DNA of 38,073 nucleotides, taken from Alphaproteobacteria bacterium. GTDB lineage: Bacteria; Pseudomonadota; Alphaproteobacteria; SHVZ01. This document shows positions 1 to 8,040 of the stretch, piece by piece; position 1 is the stretch's first letter; each line of letters opens with the position of its first letter. The stretch is taken from contig VGEN01000028.1 of NCBI GenBank assembly GCA_016869285.1, positions 1-38,073 of the forward strand, written 5' to 3'. The translations under genes were made by a program, and so were the position numbers. The notes beneath the pieces are model-generated. The model searched no databases, was not told the DNA's origin, and saw only the letters and a program-made list of their open reading frames with translations.

Positions 1-71
1 AGAAAGTGAAGGCCGAATGGGCCCTCATCTGCACCGCTCACAACCTCTCAAAGCTCCACAGGGCGGCCTGA
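1..71 (+). CDS. IS1182-family transposase, C-terminal end (cut by window edge)
   Basis: The frame starting at base 3 reads KVKAEWALICTAHNLSKLHR and stops at 69-71. The EWALICTAHNL-KL pattern is the typical C-terminus of DDE transposases of the IS1182 family (IS4/IS5-like fold), where it follows the last catalytic Glu region. Only about 22 codons are inside the window, so neither the catalytic residues nor gene integrity can be judged. It points toward the serine hydrolase pseudogene that follows, with about 50 bases of likely IS end between them. Confidence 0.75.
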   Translation, partial: KVKAEWALICTAHNLSKLHRAA

Positions 72-124
72 GCGGCCTGCCCCTCACACAAGCGCCTCGC
101 GCCGGAGCTACTTGGACAGGCTCC
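72..124 (+). mobile_element. Presumed right end of the IS1182-family element
   Basis: The bases between the transposase stop and the neighbouring gene should hold the element's terminal inverted repeat, probably the stretch CTACTTGGACAGGCTC at about 108-123. CCTAGG at 122-127 contains CTAG, a palindromic target. The other end of the element is outside the window, so the repeat cannot be matched and the exact boundary is inferred. Confidence 0.4.
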
Positions 125-1584
125 TAGGCTCGCTTCTCGAAGGTCGCGATCGTCGGGATCACCAGCCGCGTCAGGCGGCCGTGCGGGTCGGGCTCGAAAC
201 GGAAGAAGATCTGCGCGTGGTAGGAACGGATCGCGGGATCGCGCGGAACGGCGCGAAAGAGCTCGTGATGCCAGTGCTCGGCATCGCAGGGATTGCCGAT
301 GATGTCGATCGTGAGCTTTCCGTTCTCGAGTCGGATCGGCACGGTGCCGTAGCCGGGATGGGCATAGTCGCCGGCATAGCCGGCGAGCGGCTGGGTCGGC
401 CTGGTGCCCTCGACCTTGGAAAGCGGCCGGTAGAAGTAAGGCTCGCCGTTGATCATCTGCGGGGCGCGCTTGGCCTCGCCGGCGAAGGCCTCGAAGCGCG
501 CATCCCAGTCCTTCTGCTCGATGCCGAAGGCGTGCGCGAGCAACAGGTAGCGGAGCGGGCTGATCGCAGGCGACTGGTGCTGGTTGGTGTAAATGACTGC
601 GGCGACCCGTTCGGACGGCACCGAGCAGCCGAGCACGAGGAAACCCTCCAGCGCGCCCGTGTGCTCGTTGACGCGCCGCCCGGCGAAGTCATGCGCATAC
701 CAGCCGAGCCCGTAGCTGACGAAATTCGCCTCGTACCTGCTGGCCCAGCGCTGGGGATGGATGCCGTTCCGCTTCACCGCGACGCGCGGGGACAGCATCT
801 CCTCGACGGTCTCCGGCTTGAGCAGGCGCCGTCCGTTGACTTCGCCGCCGCAGGCGAAGGCCGAGAACCAGGTCTCGGCATCGCGGAGCGTCGAGGTCAT
901 GCCGCCGGTCGCCGAAAGCGCATCGAAGTTCCGATGCGGGATCACGCTCATCTTGCCGTCGCCGAGATCGAGATGCGGATCGCAGGCGATCGCGCGGTCG
1001 GGCATGCGGAATTAGCTGCCCCAGGTCTCCTCCATGCCGAGCCTGTCCCGCATCTGGCTCTCGACATAACCCTCCCAAGGCTCGCCCGTCAGCCGCTCGA
1101 CGATGGCTGTCGCGACGATCGGGCCGAACTGCTGATAGGCGCACTCGGCGCGAAACCCGGCGCGCAACGGCAAGGTCGGGATCAACCCGATGATCTCCTC
1201 GCGCGTGAAGCGCGAGTTGTAGTTCATGATGTTGTCCTCGCCGAAGCCGACCGACTGGCCGACGAGGTCGCGCATCGACACATGGCGGGAAAGGCTGTCG
1301 TCCGAGAGGTGGAATCCCGGCAGCACATCGATCGCGCGGGTGTCCCAGGAAAGCTTTCCTTCCTCGACCAGCATGCCGACCGTCGCAGCATTGAAGGTCT
1401 TGGAGATGGAACCGATGTCGAAGGTGGCGCGGTCGTGCATCGGCCTATTGGTCGCCGTCGACATGACGCCGATGCATTCGCGCCAGATCGGCTTGCCGTC
1501 CTTGAGGATCGACAGCGCCACGCCGGGGACGCCATAGGCTTCGACGATCCGCCGGGCCGCGGCGGCAAGCGCTTCAGTCATCAA
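124..1584 (-). pseudogene. Serine hydrolase (beta-lactamase/PBP4* family), interrupted by an in-frame stop
   Basis: Read through, this is a 486-residue beta-lactamase-fold serine hydrolase (class C/esterase/D-aminopeptidase superfamily). The N-terminal part carries the SxxK motif as SISK in GSISKTFNA. YQQFG stands where the family has Y-x-N, and the C-terminal half has the HTG motif in NEHTGALEGF. A TAA at 1012-1014 follows MEETWGS. The frame is unchanged on the other side (FRMPDRAIACDPH), so this is a nonsense change rather than a frameshift. The first ATG overlaps the stop of the M19 gene (ATGA, 1581-1584), so the two were translationally coupled. The family includes MlrB, but the substrate cannot be told from sequence. 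The TAG stop at 124-126 lies right at the IS1182-like end, so the natural C-terminus may be altered. A sequencing error at 1012-1014 is the main alternative. Confidence 0.8.
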
Positions 1585-2600
1585 ACGCCCCAGACCTGCT
1601 CGTAGACCCGCATCCAGTTCTCGCCGAGCACCTTCTTGGTATCGGATGCCGAGAAGCCGCGCTCGAGCATGCGCTGGGTCAGCTTCGGCAGCGTGCGGGG
1701 CGTCTCAATGCCTTCGGGGTAGCGGTGCGGCGGTGGCGGGTAGGTTCCAGGCCGCCACTTGCCGCTGCCGATCAGCCCATCATAGAGGCGCTGCGCCTCG
1801 TCGTCGGGCATGACCAGGTACTGGCCCTGGTAGTAGTCGATGCCGAGCCCGACATGGTCGATGCCGACCAGATCGGCGGTATAGGCGATGTGGTCGATGA
1901 ACTGATCGAGGGTCGGCTTCGGCGAGTCGGCGACGAAGGCCGGGAAACCGACCATGCCGATGACGCCGCCTTGCTGCGCGATCGCCTTGATCAGGTCGTC
2001 GGGCAGGTTGCGGTAGGACTCCTTTACCTTGCGCGGATTGCCGTGGCTGCAGATCACCGGTCGCTCGGAGATCTCAAGCGCATCGAAGCTGGTCTTGATG
2101 CCGGTGTGCGCGGTGTCGACAATGACCCGCGCCTCGTTCATTTTCTTGACCATCTCGACGCCGAAATAGCTGAGCCCCGTATCCTGGCGCTCATCGGCGC
2201 CGTCGCCGACGCGGTTCCGCACGTTGTAGCAGAGCTGCATGATGCCGACGCCGAGCGCCTTGTAGGCGTGCACCATGTCAAGGTCGTCTTCCATCGGGTC
2301 GGTGCCCTGGAAGTGGAAGAGGAGGCCGAGGCGGCCCTCCTTTTTCGCCTGGCGCATCTCGGCGACGCTGGAGACCTGCATCACTTTTCCGGCATTGCCG
2401 GAGTTTCGGGCGATGAAGGCCTTCCAGCCGGCAACGGCCCGCATGGTGACGTCGATTCCCTCCATCGCGCCCACGGTCGGGGCGGCGATGGTGACCCCGC
2501 CCTCGGCATACCAGCCGGTGTATTTTTTCTCGCGCAACATGGGGCAGACCGCATCGATGACGATGGCTTCCCGGTGCAACTTTCCCGCATCGACGGCCAT
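1581..2600 (-). CDS. M19 (membrane/renal dipeptidase) family protein with altered metal site
   Basis: This 339-residue protein has the M19 amidohydrolase fold. Matching segments are DTAH, the CSHGNPRKV segment and VGIDHVGLGIDYYQGQ. The family hydrolyses dipeptides, often with D-amino acids, with two zinc ions. Here the N-terminal HxD ligand pair is replaced (IDAVCP), and the bridging Glu is Gln in FHFQGTDP. The two later His residues and the late Asp remain. The start at 2600 is preferred over the upstream ATG because AAGGGGAGA lies just before it. No signal peptide is seen, so it is probably cytoplasmic. It is first in a two-gene unit with the serine hydrolase and diverges from the SBP gene at 2763. 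The family call is firm; dipeptidase activity is uncertain. Confidence 0.85.
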   Translation of the reverse strand: MAVDAGKLHREAIVIDAVCPMLREKKYTGWYAEGGVTIAAPTVGAMEGIDVTMRAVAGWKAFIARNSGNAGKVMQVSSVAEMRQAKKEGRLGLLFHFQGTDPMEDDLDMVHAYKALGVGIMQLCYNVRNRVGDGADERQDTGLSYFGVEMVKKMNEARVIVDTAHTGIKTSFDALEISERPVICSHGNPRKVKESYRNLPDDLIKAIAQQGGVIGMVGFPAFVADSPKPTLDQFIDHIAYTADLVGIDHVGLGIDYYQGQYLVMPDDEAQRLYDGLIGSGKWRPGTYPPPPHRYPEGIETPRTLPKLTQRMLERGFSASDTKKVLGENWMRVYEQVWGV

Positions 2601-2762
2601 GGTTTCTCCCCTTACGCCAAGGCGGTTGATCCCCGCCGCCAGCCGGTGTTTGATGATCGGAAATCGAGCCCCGCGACCGGCCAAAGCTAGGCTGGCTCCG
2701 GTGCTGCAGCAAGCATCGCTGCGCCTATGGTGAGAAACGAGACAACAGGAGGGGTTTCATAG

Positions 2763-4349
2763 ATGAAAACTAAAGGGTTGATCTCGCTCGCCACGGCGGC
2801 GATCGCTGCGCTGGCCCTGGCCGGACCGGCTTCGGCGCAGAAGACGATCAAGCACATTCCGGACGCGGACCTGAAGGTGCTGGACCCGATCTTCACCACG
2901 ATCGGCACCACGATCTCGCACGGTTACATGGTCTACGACATGCTGTACGCGCCGGACAGCAAGTGGACCTACCGGCCGCAGATGGCGGAGAGCCATACGA
3001 TGAGCGCCGACGGCCTCACCTGGAACTTCAAGCTCCGAGCCGGCCTCAAGTTCCACGACGGCAGCAATGTCGAGGGCAAGGACGTCGCCCAGTCGATCAA
3101 ACGCTGGATGGCCAAGAACACGCTCGGCCGCACCATGGCGACCCGCATCGCCGACGTGAAGGCCACCGGCGCCGACACTTTCCAGATCACCCTCAAGCAA
3201 CCCTTCGGGCCGATGCTCGAAGCGATCGGGACATCGTCCAACCCGCTCTTCATCATGCGTGAGCAGGAGGCGAAGATTGACCCGGACACCGCCGTCACGA
3301 CGATGGTCGGCTCGGGCCCCTTCACCTTCGACGTCAAGGACTGGAACCCCGGTCACAGCGTCACCTATCGCAAGTTCAAGGACTACCGCCCCCGCTCCGA
3401 GCCGGCCGACGGCGTCGCCGGCGGCAAAGCGGTCAAGGTCGATGCAGTCGAGTGGATCTACCTCCCCGACCCGAACACACGCGTTCAGGCTGTTATCCGC
3501 GGCGAGGCGGACACCATCGAGGTGATCCCGCCCGACCTGCTGCCGCTCCTGAAGGCCAACCCGAACATCGAAGTCCGGGTTATGGACAAGATCGGCAACC
3601 AGACCATGATGCGGCCGAACCACCTGGTCCCGCCCTTCAACAATCCGAAGGTCCGCCAGGCGCTGCTCTATGCGGTCGACCAGGACCAATACCTGCAGGT
3701 GATGCAGAACGATCCCTCGATGCGGACGCTGTGCTGGTCGGTGTTCATGTGCGGCACGCCGCTCGAGTCCAAGGCCGGCATCAACGACGCCTGGGCCAAG
3801 CCCGGCGCCAAGCCCGAGCTGGCAAAAAAGCTGCTGCAGGAGGCGGGTTACAAGAACGAGCCGATCGTGCTCATGGATCCGACCGACCAGCCGGTGATCT
3901 CGGCGCTAACCCAGATCTCGGCGCAGCTGATGAAGCAGGCCGGGTTCAACGTCGAGGTTCAGACCATGGACTGGGCGACGCTCGTCTCCCGCCGTCCGGT
4001 CAAGGAGGCGCCGTCGGTCAACAAAGGCGGCTGGCATGTGTTCCACACCTGGGGTACGGGCCCGTTCATGTCGAGCCCGCTGATGAACTCCGGCGCGCAG
4101 ACGCCGTGCGACGGCAGGAACTGGTTCGGCTGGCCCTGCGATGAGGCGCTGGAAAAGACCCGGCTCGAATACCTCGATGCCGACACGCCAGCCAAGCGCA
4201 AAGACATGGTCGAGCGCTACCAGCAGCGCTTCTACGAGACCGTGCCGTACCTGCCGCTCGGCCAATTCGTCGGCCCGATCGCCTACCGCAAGGAGCTTAA
4301 GGGCGTCATTCCGGACATCCGCCTCTCCTTCTGGAACGTCGAGAAGTAA
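2763..4349 (+). CDS. ABC transporter family-5 substrate-binding protein (DppA/OppA type), paralogue 1
   Basis: This 528-residue periplasmic SBP opens with a clear Sec signal peptide (MKTKG, hydrophobic core, cleavage after ASA). Family-5 hallmarks include LKVLDPIFTT near the N-terminus, the GLTWNFKLR and FHDG segment, and NNPKVRQALLYAVDQ. Proteins of this family bind peptides, or less often nickel, opines or glycosides. An AGGAGG lies about 10 bases before the ATG. Four cysteines stand out: LCWSVFMCG near residue 325 and CDGRNWFGWPCDE near residue 450. All four recur in the proteins at 4445 and 11117. No permease or ATPase of the Dpp type is nearby, so it must share one encoded elsewhere. A strong terminator follows at 4364. 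Confidence 0.92.
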   Translation: MKTKGLISLATAAIAALALAGPASAQKTIKHIPDADLKVLDPIFTTIGTTISHGYMVYDMLYAPDSKWTYRPQMAESHTMSADGLTWNFKLRAGLKFHDGSNVEGKDVAQSIKRWMAKNTLGRTMATRIADVKATGADTFQITLKQPFGPMLEAIGTSSNPLFIMREQEAKIDPDTAVTTMVGSGPFTFDVKDWNPGHSVTYRKFKDYRPRSEPADGVAGGKAVKVDAVEWIYLPDPNTRVQAVIRGEADTIEVIPPDLLPLLKANPNIEVRVMDKIGNQTMMRPNHLVPPFNNPKVRQALLYAVDQDQYLQVMQNDPSMRTLCWSVFMCGTPLESKAGINDAWAKPGAKPELAKKLLQEAGYKNEPIVLMDPTDQPVISALTQISAQLMKQAGFNVEVQTMDWATLVSRRPVKEAPSVNKGGWHVFHTWGTGPFMSSPLMNSGAQTPCDGRNWFGWPCDEALEKTRLEYLDADTPAKRKDMVERYQQRFYETVPYLPLGQFVGPIAYRKELKGVIPDIRLSFWNVEK

Positions 4350-4363
4350 GCGCTGTCGTTCGA

Positions 4364-4391
4364 GGGCCCGGCCATGTGCCGGGCCCTTTTT
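4364..4391 (+). terminator. Rho-independent terminator after SBP 1
   Basis: A perfect 9-bp stem GGGCCCGGC/GCCGGGCCC (4364-4372 with 4378-4386), loop CATGT, is followed at once by TTTTT. It lies 15 bases after the stop of the first SBP gene, so it should end or reduce transcription into the second. Confidence 0.9.
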
Positions 4392-4444
4392 CTCTCCAAC
4401 CGTGCCTGCGCCCCGCACTTGACCAGCCGAACAGGAAGGACGCC

Positions 4445-6034
4445 ATGCGAAACATGCTCAAGACCCTGACCACGGCCGGCGCGCTCGCCGCCGCTTTCGC
4501 CCTGCCGAGCACCGTAGCCGGACAGGTGACTCTCAACGTCGTCGCCGAAGCCGAGATGCGTTCGCTCGATCCGATCTGGACCACCGCCGGCGTCTCTTAT
4601 GCCCACGGCGCGCTGGTCTACGACATGCTCTATGGCGAGGATGAGAAAGGCGCTCCGCATCCGCAGATGGTCGAAAGCCACAGCGTCAGCCCCGACGGCC
4701 TGACCTGGACCTTCAAGCTGCGCTCCGGCCTCAAATGGAGCGACGGCACGCCGGTCACCGCCAAGGACATCGTGCCATCGATCAAGCGCTGGGCCGTGCG
4801 CATGGCCGTCGGCGGCACAATGATGGCGCGGGTCGGCGACATGAAGATCGTCGACGATTCGAGCTGGCAGATCGTTTTCAAGGAAAAGTTCGGGCCGGTC
4901 GCCAACGTTCTGGCCAATTCCGGCACGCCGCTGTTCATCATGCGCGAGAAGGATGCCAACACCGACCCGTTTCAGCAGGTGACGGAGTCCGTCGGCTCCG
5001 GTCCGTTCATCTTCAACAAGGACGCCTGGCAGCCCGGCGCCAAATGGACCTACCGCAAGAACCCGGCCTATGTCGGGCGCAGCGAACCGCCAGTCGGTCA
5101 TGCCGGCAACAAGACGGCGAAGGTCGATGTCATCGAATACACCTATCTGCCCGATACCGCGGTCGCTGCGCAGGCGCTGATCCGCGGCGAGATGGACTTG
5201 ATCCAGTTCCCGCCCAACGACCTGACGCCGCTGCTCAGGCGCAGCCCCAACGTCAAGGTCGAGATCACCAACAAGCTCGGCCGCCTCGCCATCCTGCGGC
5301 CCAACCATCTCGTGCCCCCGATGGACAATCCCAAGATCCGGCACGCGATGCTCTACGCCATCGACCAGACCCAGCATCTCGACACCGTGGTCGGCGTCAA
5401 GGAGCAGCAGATCGTGTGCTGGACGGCACTGGCCTGCCGCACGCCGCTTGAGACCAAGACCGGCCTCGGCGACTTCGCCAACCCGACCGCCAATAAGGAG
5501 AAGGCGCGCGCGCTGCTCAGGGAGTCCGGCTACAAGAACGAGCCGCTAGTCCTGATGAACCCGACCGACCAGCCGCAGATCACCATCTTCGTACAGCTCG
5601 CCAACCAGCAGCTCAAGGAGGCTGGGTTCAACGTTGATATGCAGAACATGGATTGGGCGACGCTGGTCTCTCGCCGCTCGGTCAAGGACAACCCGAGCGG
5701 CAACCGCGCCGGCTGGCACATCTTCATCACCACCTCAACTGTGCCGTTCCAAGGCGAGCCGCTGGCCAATAGCGCGCTCAACACCATGTGCGACGGCAAG
5801 AACTGGTTCGGCTGGCCCTGCGACGAGGAGCTCAACAAGATCCGGCTCGAGTTCATCACCGCAGCGTCGCCGGAGCAGCGGCTGGAGATCGCCGGGCGGC
5901 TGAACAAGCGTTTCTACGAGATCGTGCCCTACATCAATCTCGGCCAGTACCTGTCGCCGTCCGCCTATCGCAGCAACATCTCCGGCATCATCGACATTGG
6001 CTACCATGTGCTGTGGGCGGTCGAGAAGAAGTAG
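4445..6034 (+). CDS. ABC transporter family-5 substrate-binding protein, paralogue 2
   Basis: This 529-residue SBP is closely related to its left neighbour along the whole length. Shared segments include SLDPIWTTAGVSYAHGALVYDMLYG, GLTWTFKLRSGLKWSDG, RPNHLVPP-DNPK, MDWATLVSRR and CDGKNWFGWPCDE. The start at 4445 is chosen over upstream in-frame ATGs because AGGAAGG precedes it and a signal peptide (MRNMLKTL, Ala-rich core, cleavage near VAGQ) begins there. The four paired cysteines are kept (VCWTALACR and the CDG...PCDE pair). It is followed by a palindromic hairpin and then the deacylase gene on the same strand. Peptide or modified amino acid binding is the family expectation; the ligand is unknown. 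Confidence 0.92.
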   Translation: MRNMLKTLTTAGALAAAFALPSTVAGQVTLNVVAEAEMRSLDPIWTTAGVSYAHGALVYDMLYGEDEKGAPHPQMVESHSVSPDGLTWTFKLRSGLKWSDGTPVTAKDIVPSIKRWAVRMAVGGTMMARVGDMKIVDDSSWQIVFKEKFGPVANVLANSGTPLFIMREKDANTDPFQQVTESVGSGPFIFNKDAWQPGAKWTYRKNPAYVGRSEPPVGHAGNKTAKVDVIEYTYLPDTAVAAQALIRGEMDLIQFPPNDLTPLLRRSPNVKVEITNKLGRLAILRPNHLVPPMDNPKIRHAMLYAIDQTQHLDTVVGVKEQQIVCWTALACRTPLETKTGLGDFANPTANKEKARALLRESGYKNEPLVLMNPTDQPQITIFVQLANQQLKEAGFNVDMQNMDWATLVSRRSVKDNPSGNRAGWHIFITTSTVPFQGEPLANSALNTMCDGKNWFGWPCDEELNKIRLEFITAASPEQRLEIAGRLNKRFYEIVPYINLGQYLSPSAYRSNISGIIDIGYHVLWAVEKK

Positions 6035-6044
6035 CCCGACATCC

Positions 6045-6066
6045 GGGGCCCGCAGCTGCGGGCCCC
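6045..6066 (+). terminator. 22-base perfect palindrome after SBP 2
   Basis: GGGGCCCGCAG/CTGCGGGCCCC forms an 11-bp perfect inverted repeat in the gap between the SBP stop and the deacylase start. It is followed by TCTCTCC rather than a clean T run, so it is a weak terminator or an mRNA-stabilising hairpin behind the SBP. Confidence 0.55.
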
Positions 6067-6085
6067 TCTCTCCGAAAGCAAGATC

Positions 6086-7111
6086 ATGACCGACGGATCC
6101 CGACCCACCGCCCGCCCGACGCGCATCTCGACCGACATCGACTTCGACAGGGACGGCAAGCAGGTCTCCAACCTGTTCATGCCGTGGTCGATGAACGACT
6201 CCGCCTACAAGGTCGTCCACATCCCGATCGCCTGCATCAAGAATGGGCCGGGTCCGACCATGCTGTTCACGGCCGGGACCCATGGCGACGAGTACGAGGG
6301 CCAGATCGGGCTCCTGAACCTGATCCGCGAGCTCGAGCCCGAGCACATCAAGGGCCGGGTAATCGTCCTGCCGGCCGCCAACTTTCCGGCGGCGATGGCG
6401 GCTCAGCGCCTCTCGCCCTATGACGGCGGCAACCTGAATCGCGCCTTTCCGGGCGACCCGGATGGCGGTCCGACGGCGCAGATCTCCTACTACATCGCCA
6501 ACCACCTCATCCCCCTGGCCAGCGCCTACCACGACCTCCATGCCGGCGGCCGCTCGCTCGACTACCTCACCTATTGCGGCATGCACCTGACGCAGAACGA
6601 GGAGCTGAACCAGAAGCAGTTCGCGCTCGTGAAGGCTTTCGGCCCACCCTTCAGCATCATCGGCAAGAGCTCCGACGATCGCCTCGCCCAGCGCGGCGCC
6701 CATGTGCGCGGCATTCCGGCGATGGGCGGCGAGTTCGGCGGACGCGCCGCGGTTTCCAAGGTCGGCCTCGCCCTGGTCGAACGCGGGCTACGCAACACGT
6801 TGGCCCATCTCGGCATCCTCAAGAACTGGACGATCCAGCCGCCGGAGAAGCCGACCCGCTTCATGCAGCTCGGCGGCCGCGACTACTTCGTCTATGCGCC
6901 GGCAGACGGCCTGTTCCAGCCGGCGGTCGAGCTCGGCGACTGGGTCGAGAAGGGCCAGCTCGCCGGCCGCCTCCACTTCGTCGAGGACCCGATGCGCCCG
7001 CCGCTGGAGCCTCGCTTCGCACGTGCCGGCCTGGTCGTCTGCAAGCGCGCGCAAGGACGTGCCGAGCGCGGCGACTGCCTCGCGCACCTCGCCACCGACT
7101 TCGAAGGTTGA
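6086..7111 (+). CDS. Succinylglutamate desuccinylase/aspartoacylase (AstE/AspA) family zinc deacylase
   Basis: This is a 341-residue M14-like zinc hydrolase of the AstE/AspA family, which removes acyl groups from N-acyl amino acids. GTHGDEYEG (near residue 65) supplies the HxxE zinc ligands. NLNRAFPGDPDG carries the conserved substrate Arg, and YHDLHAGG the second zinc His. A C-terminal beta domain follows (YFVYAPADGLFQPAVELGDWVEKGQ), as in the larger family members. No signal peptide is seen, so it acts in the cytoplasm on imported material. It lies 5 bases before the amidase gene and probably forms an operon with it. The exact acyl substrate cannot be read from sequence. Confidence 0.88.
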   Translation: MTDGSRPTARPTRISTDIDFDRDGKQVSNLFMPWSMNDSAYKVVHIPIACIKNGPGPTMLFTAGTHGDEYEGQIGLLNLIRELEPEHIKGRVIVLPAANFPAAMAAQRLSPYDGGNLNRAFPGDPDGGPTAQISYYIANHLIPLASAYHDLHAGGRSLDYLTYCGMHLTQNEELNQKQFALVKAFGPPFSIIGKSSDDRLAQRGAHVRGIPAMGGEFGGRAAVSKVGLALVERGLRNTLAHLGILKNWTIQPPEKPTRFMQLGGRDYFVYAPADGLFQPAVELGDWVEKGQLAGRLHFVEDPMRPPLEPRFARAGLVVCKRAQGRAERGDCLAHLATDFEG

Positions 7112-7116
7112 TCCCG

Positions 7117-8040
7117 ATGCAGTCGCGCGCGCTCCACTATCTCGACCGCAGCAAGGTCGAATACGCCTTCGACGCCACGCACACGCCGCGGATCACCGTC
7201 GAGGCGCCGTGCGAGATCATGATCGAGACCCACAATTCCCGCGAAGGGAAGCTCCACAAGCCCGAGGACGAGGTCACGACGCGGCCGAACCCGAACGACA
7301 AGTACCCGCGCTCGAACCCGATGACCGGCCCGGTCGGCATCTCCGGCGCCGAGCCGGGCGATTCCCTTGCGGTCGAGATCCTGTCGATCGAGGTCGATCC
7401 GGTCGGCTATGTCGGGGTCTTTCCCGAGGTCGGCATCGTCCGCGACGTGGTGAACCAGCGTACGGTCACCATGCTGCCGGTGAAGGACGGCCAGGTGCAC
7501 TTCAAGGATCTGCGGCTGCCGGCGAAGCCGATGATCGGCGCCATGGCCTGCGCACCGCTGGAGCCGATCTCGGTCGGCCTCATCGGCAAGCATGGCGGCA
7601 ACATGGACAACAACCGCCTCGCCGTCGGCACGACGGTCCATCTGCCGATCTACGCCCCGCTCGGCCTCTTCTATGTCGGTGATGTGCACGCGACGATGGG
7701 CGATGCGGAGATGTGCGGCTCCGGTGCCGAGATCGGCGCCCGCGTCCATCTCCGTCTCAAGCTCGAGAAAGGCGGCGCCACGGAGTGGCCCTGGATGGAG
7801 ACCAACGACCGCTGGATCACTACGGCCTCGGCTCCGACCTTCGAGGACGCCGCCGAGTACTGCACGCGCTCGATGATCGCGCTGCTGGGCCAAAGGCTCG
7901 GCATGTCCCCGGCCGACGCCTTCGGCCTGATGTCGATCGCGGCCGACCTCCGCATCAACCAGTACTGCAAGGCCCCGAAGCTCGGCACCTCGATCCGCTG
8001 CGAATTCCCGAAGCTCGGCGCAGGAATCTCGCGAGCCTAG
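7117..8040 (+). CDS. Acetamidase/formamidase family protein
   Basis: This 307-residue FmdA/AmdA-type amidase hydrolyses small amides such as formamide or acetamide to ammonia and the acid. Recognisable blocks are PCEIMIETHNSREG, GPVGISGAEPGDSLAVEI, GKHGGNMDNN and GDVHATMGDAEMCGSGAE, the last being a family signature with Asp and His. The ATG at 7117 lies 5 bases after the deacylase stop and is favoured over upstream in-frame starts buried in that gene. The 3' end overlaps the convergent M81 gene by 4 bases. In this setting it may act on amide groups released from peptides; that role is inference. Confidence 0.9.
   Translation: MQSRALHYLDRSKVEYAFDATHTPRITVEAPCEIMIETHNSREGKLHKPEDEVTTRPNPNDKYPRSNPMTGPVGISGAEPGDSLAVEILSIEVDPVGYVGVFPEVGIVRDVVNQRTVTMLPVKDGQVHFKDLRLPAKPMIGAMACAPLEPISVGLIGKHGGNMDNNRLAVGTTVHLPIYAPLGLFYVGDVHATMGDAEMCGSGAEIGARVHLRLKLEKGGATEWPWMETNDRWITTASAPTFEDAAEYCTRSMIALLGQRLGMSPADAFGLMSIAADLRINQYCKAPKLGTSIRCEFPKLGAGISRA

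Noticed and set aside
112..1605. Long plus-strand open frame opposite the serine hydrolase
   Set aside because: It has no recognisable domain and mirrors the codon pattern of the minus-strand gene; such antisense frames are common in GC-rich DNA and recur opposite most genes here.
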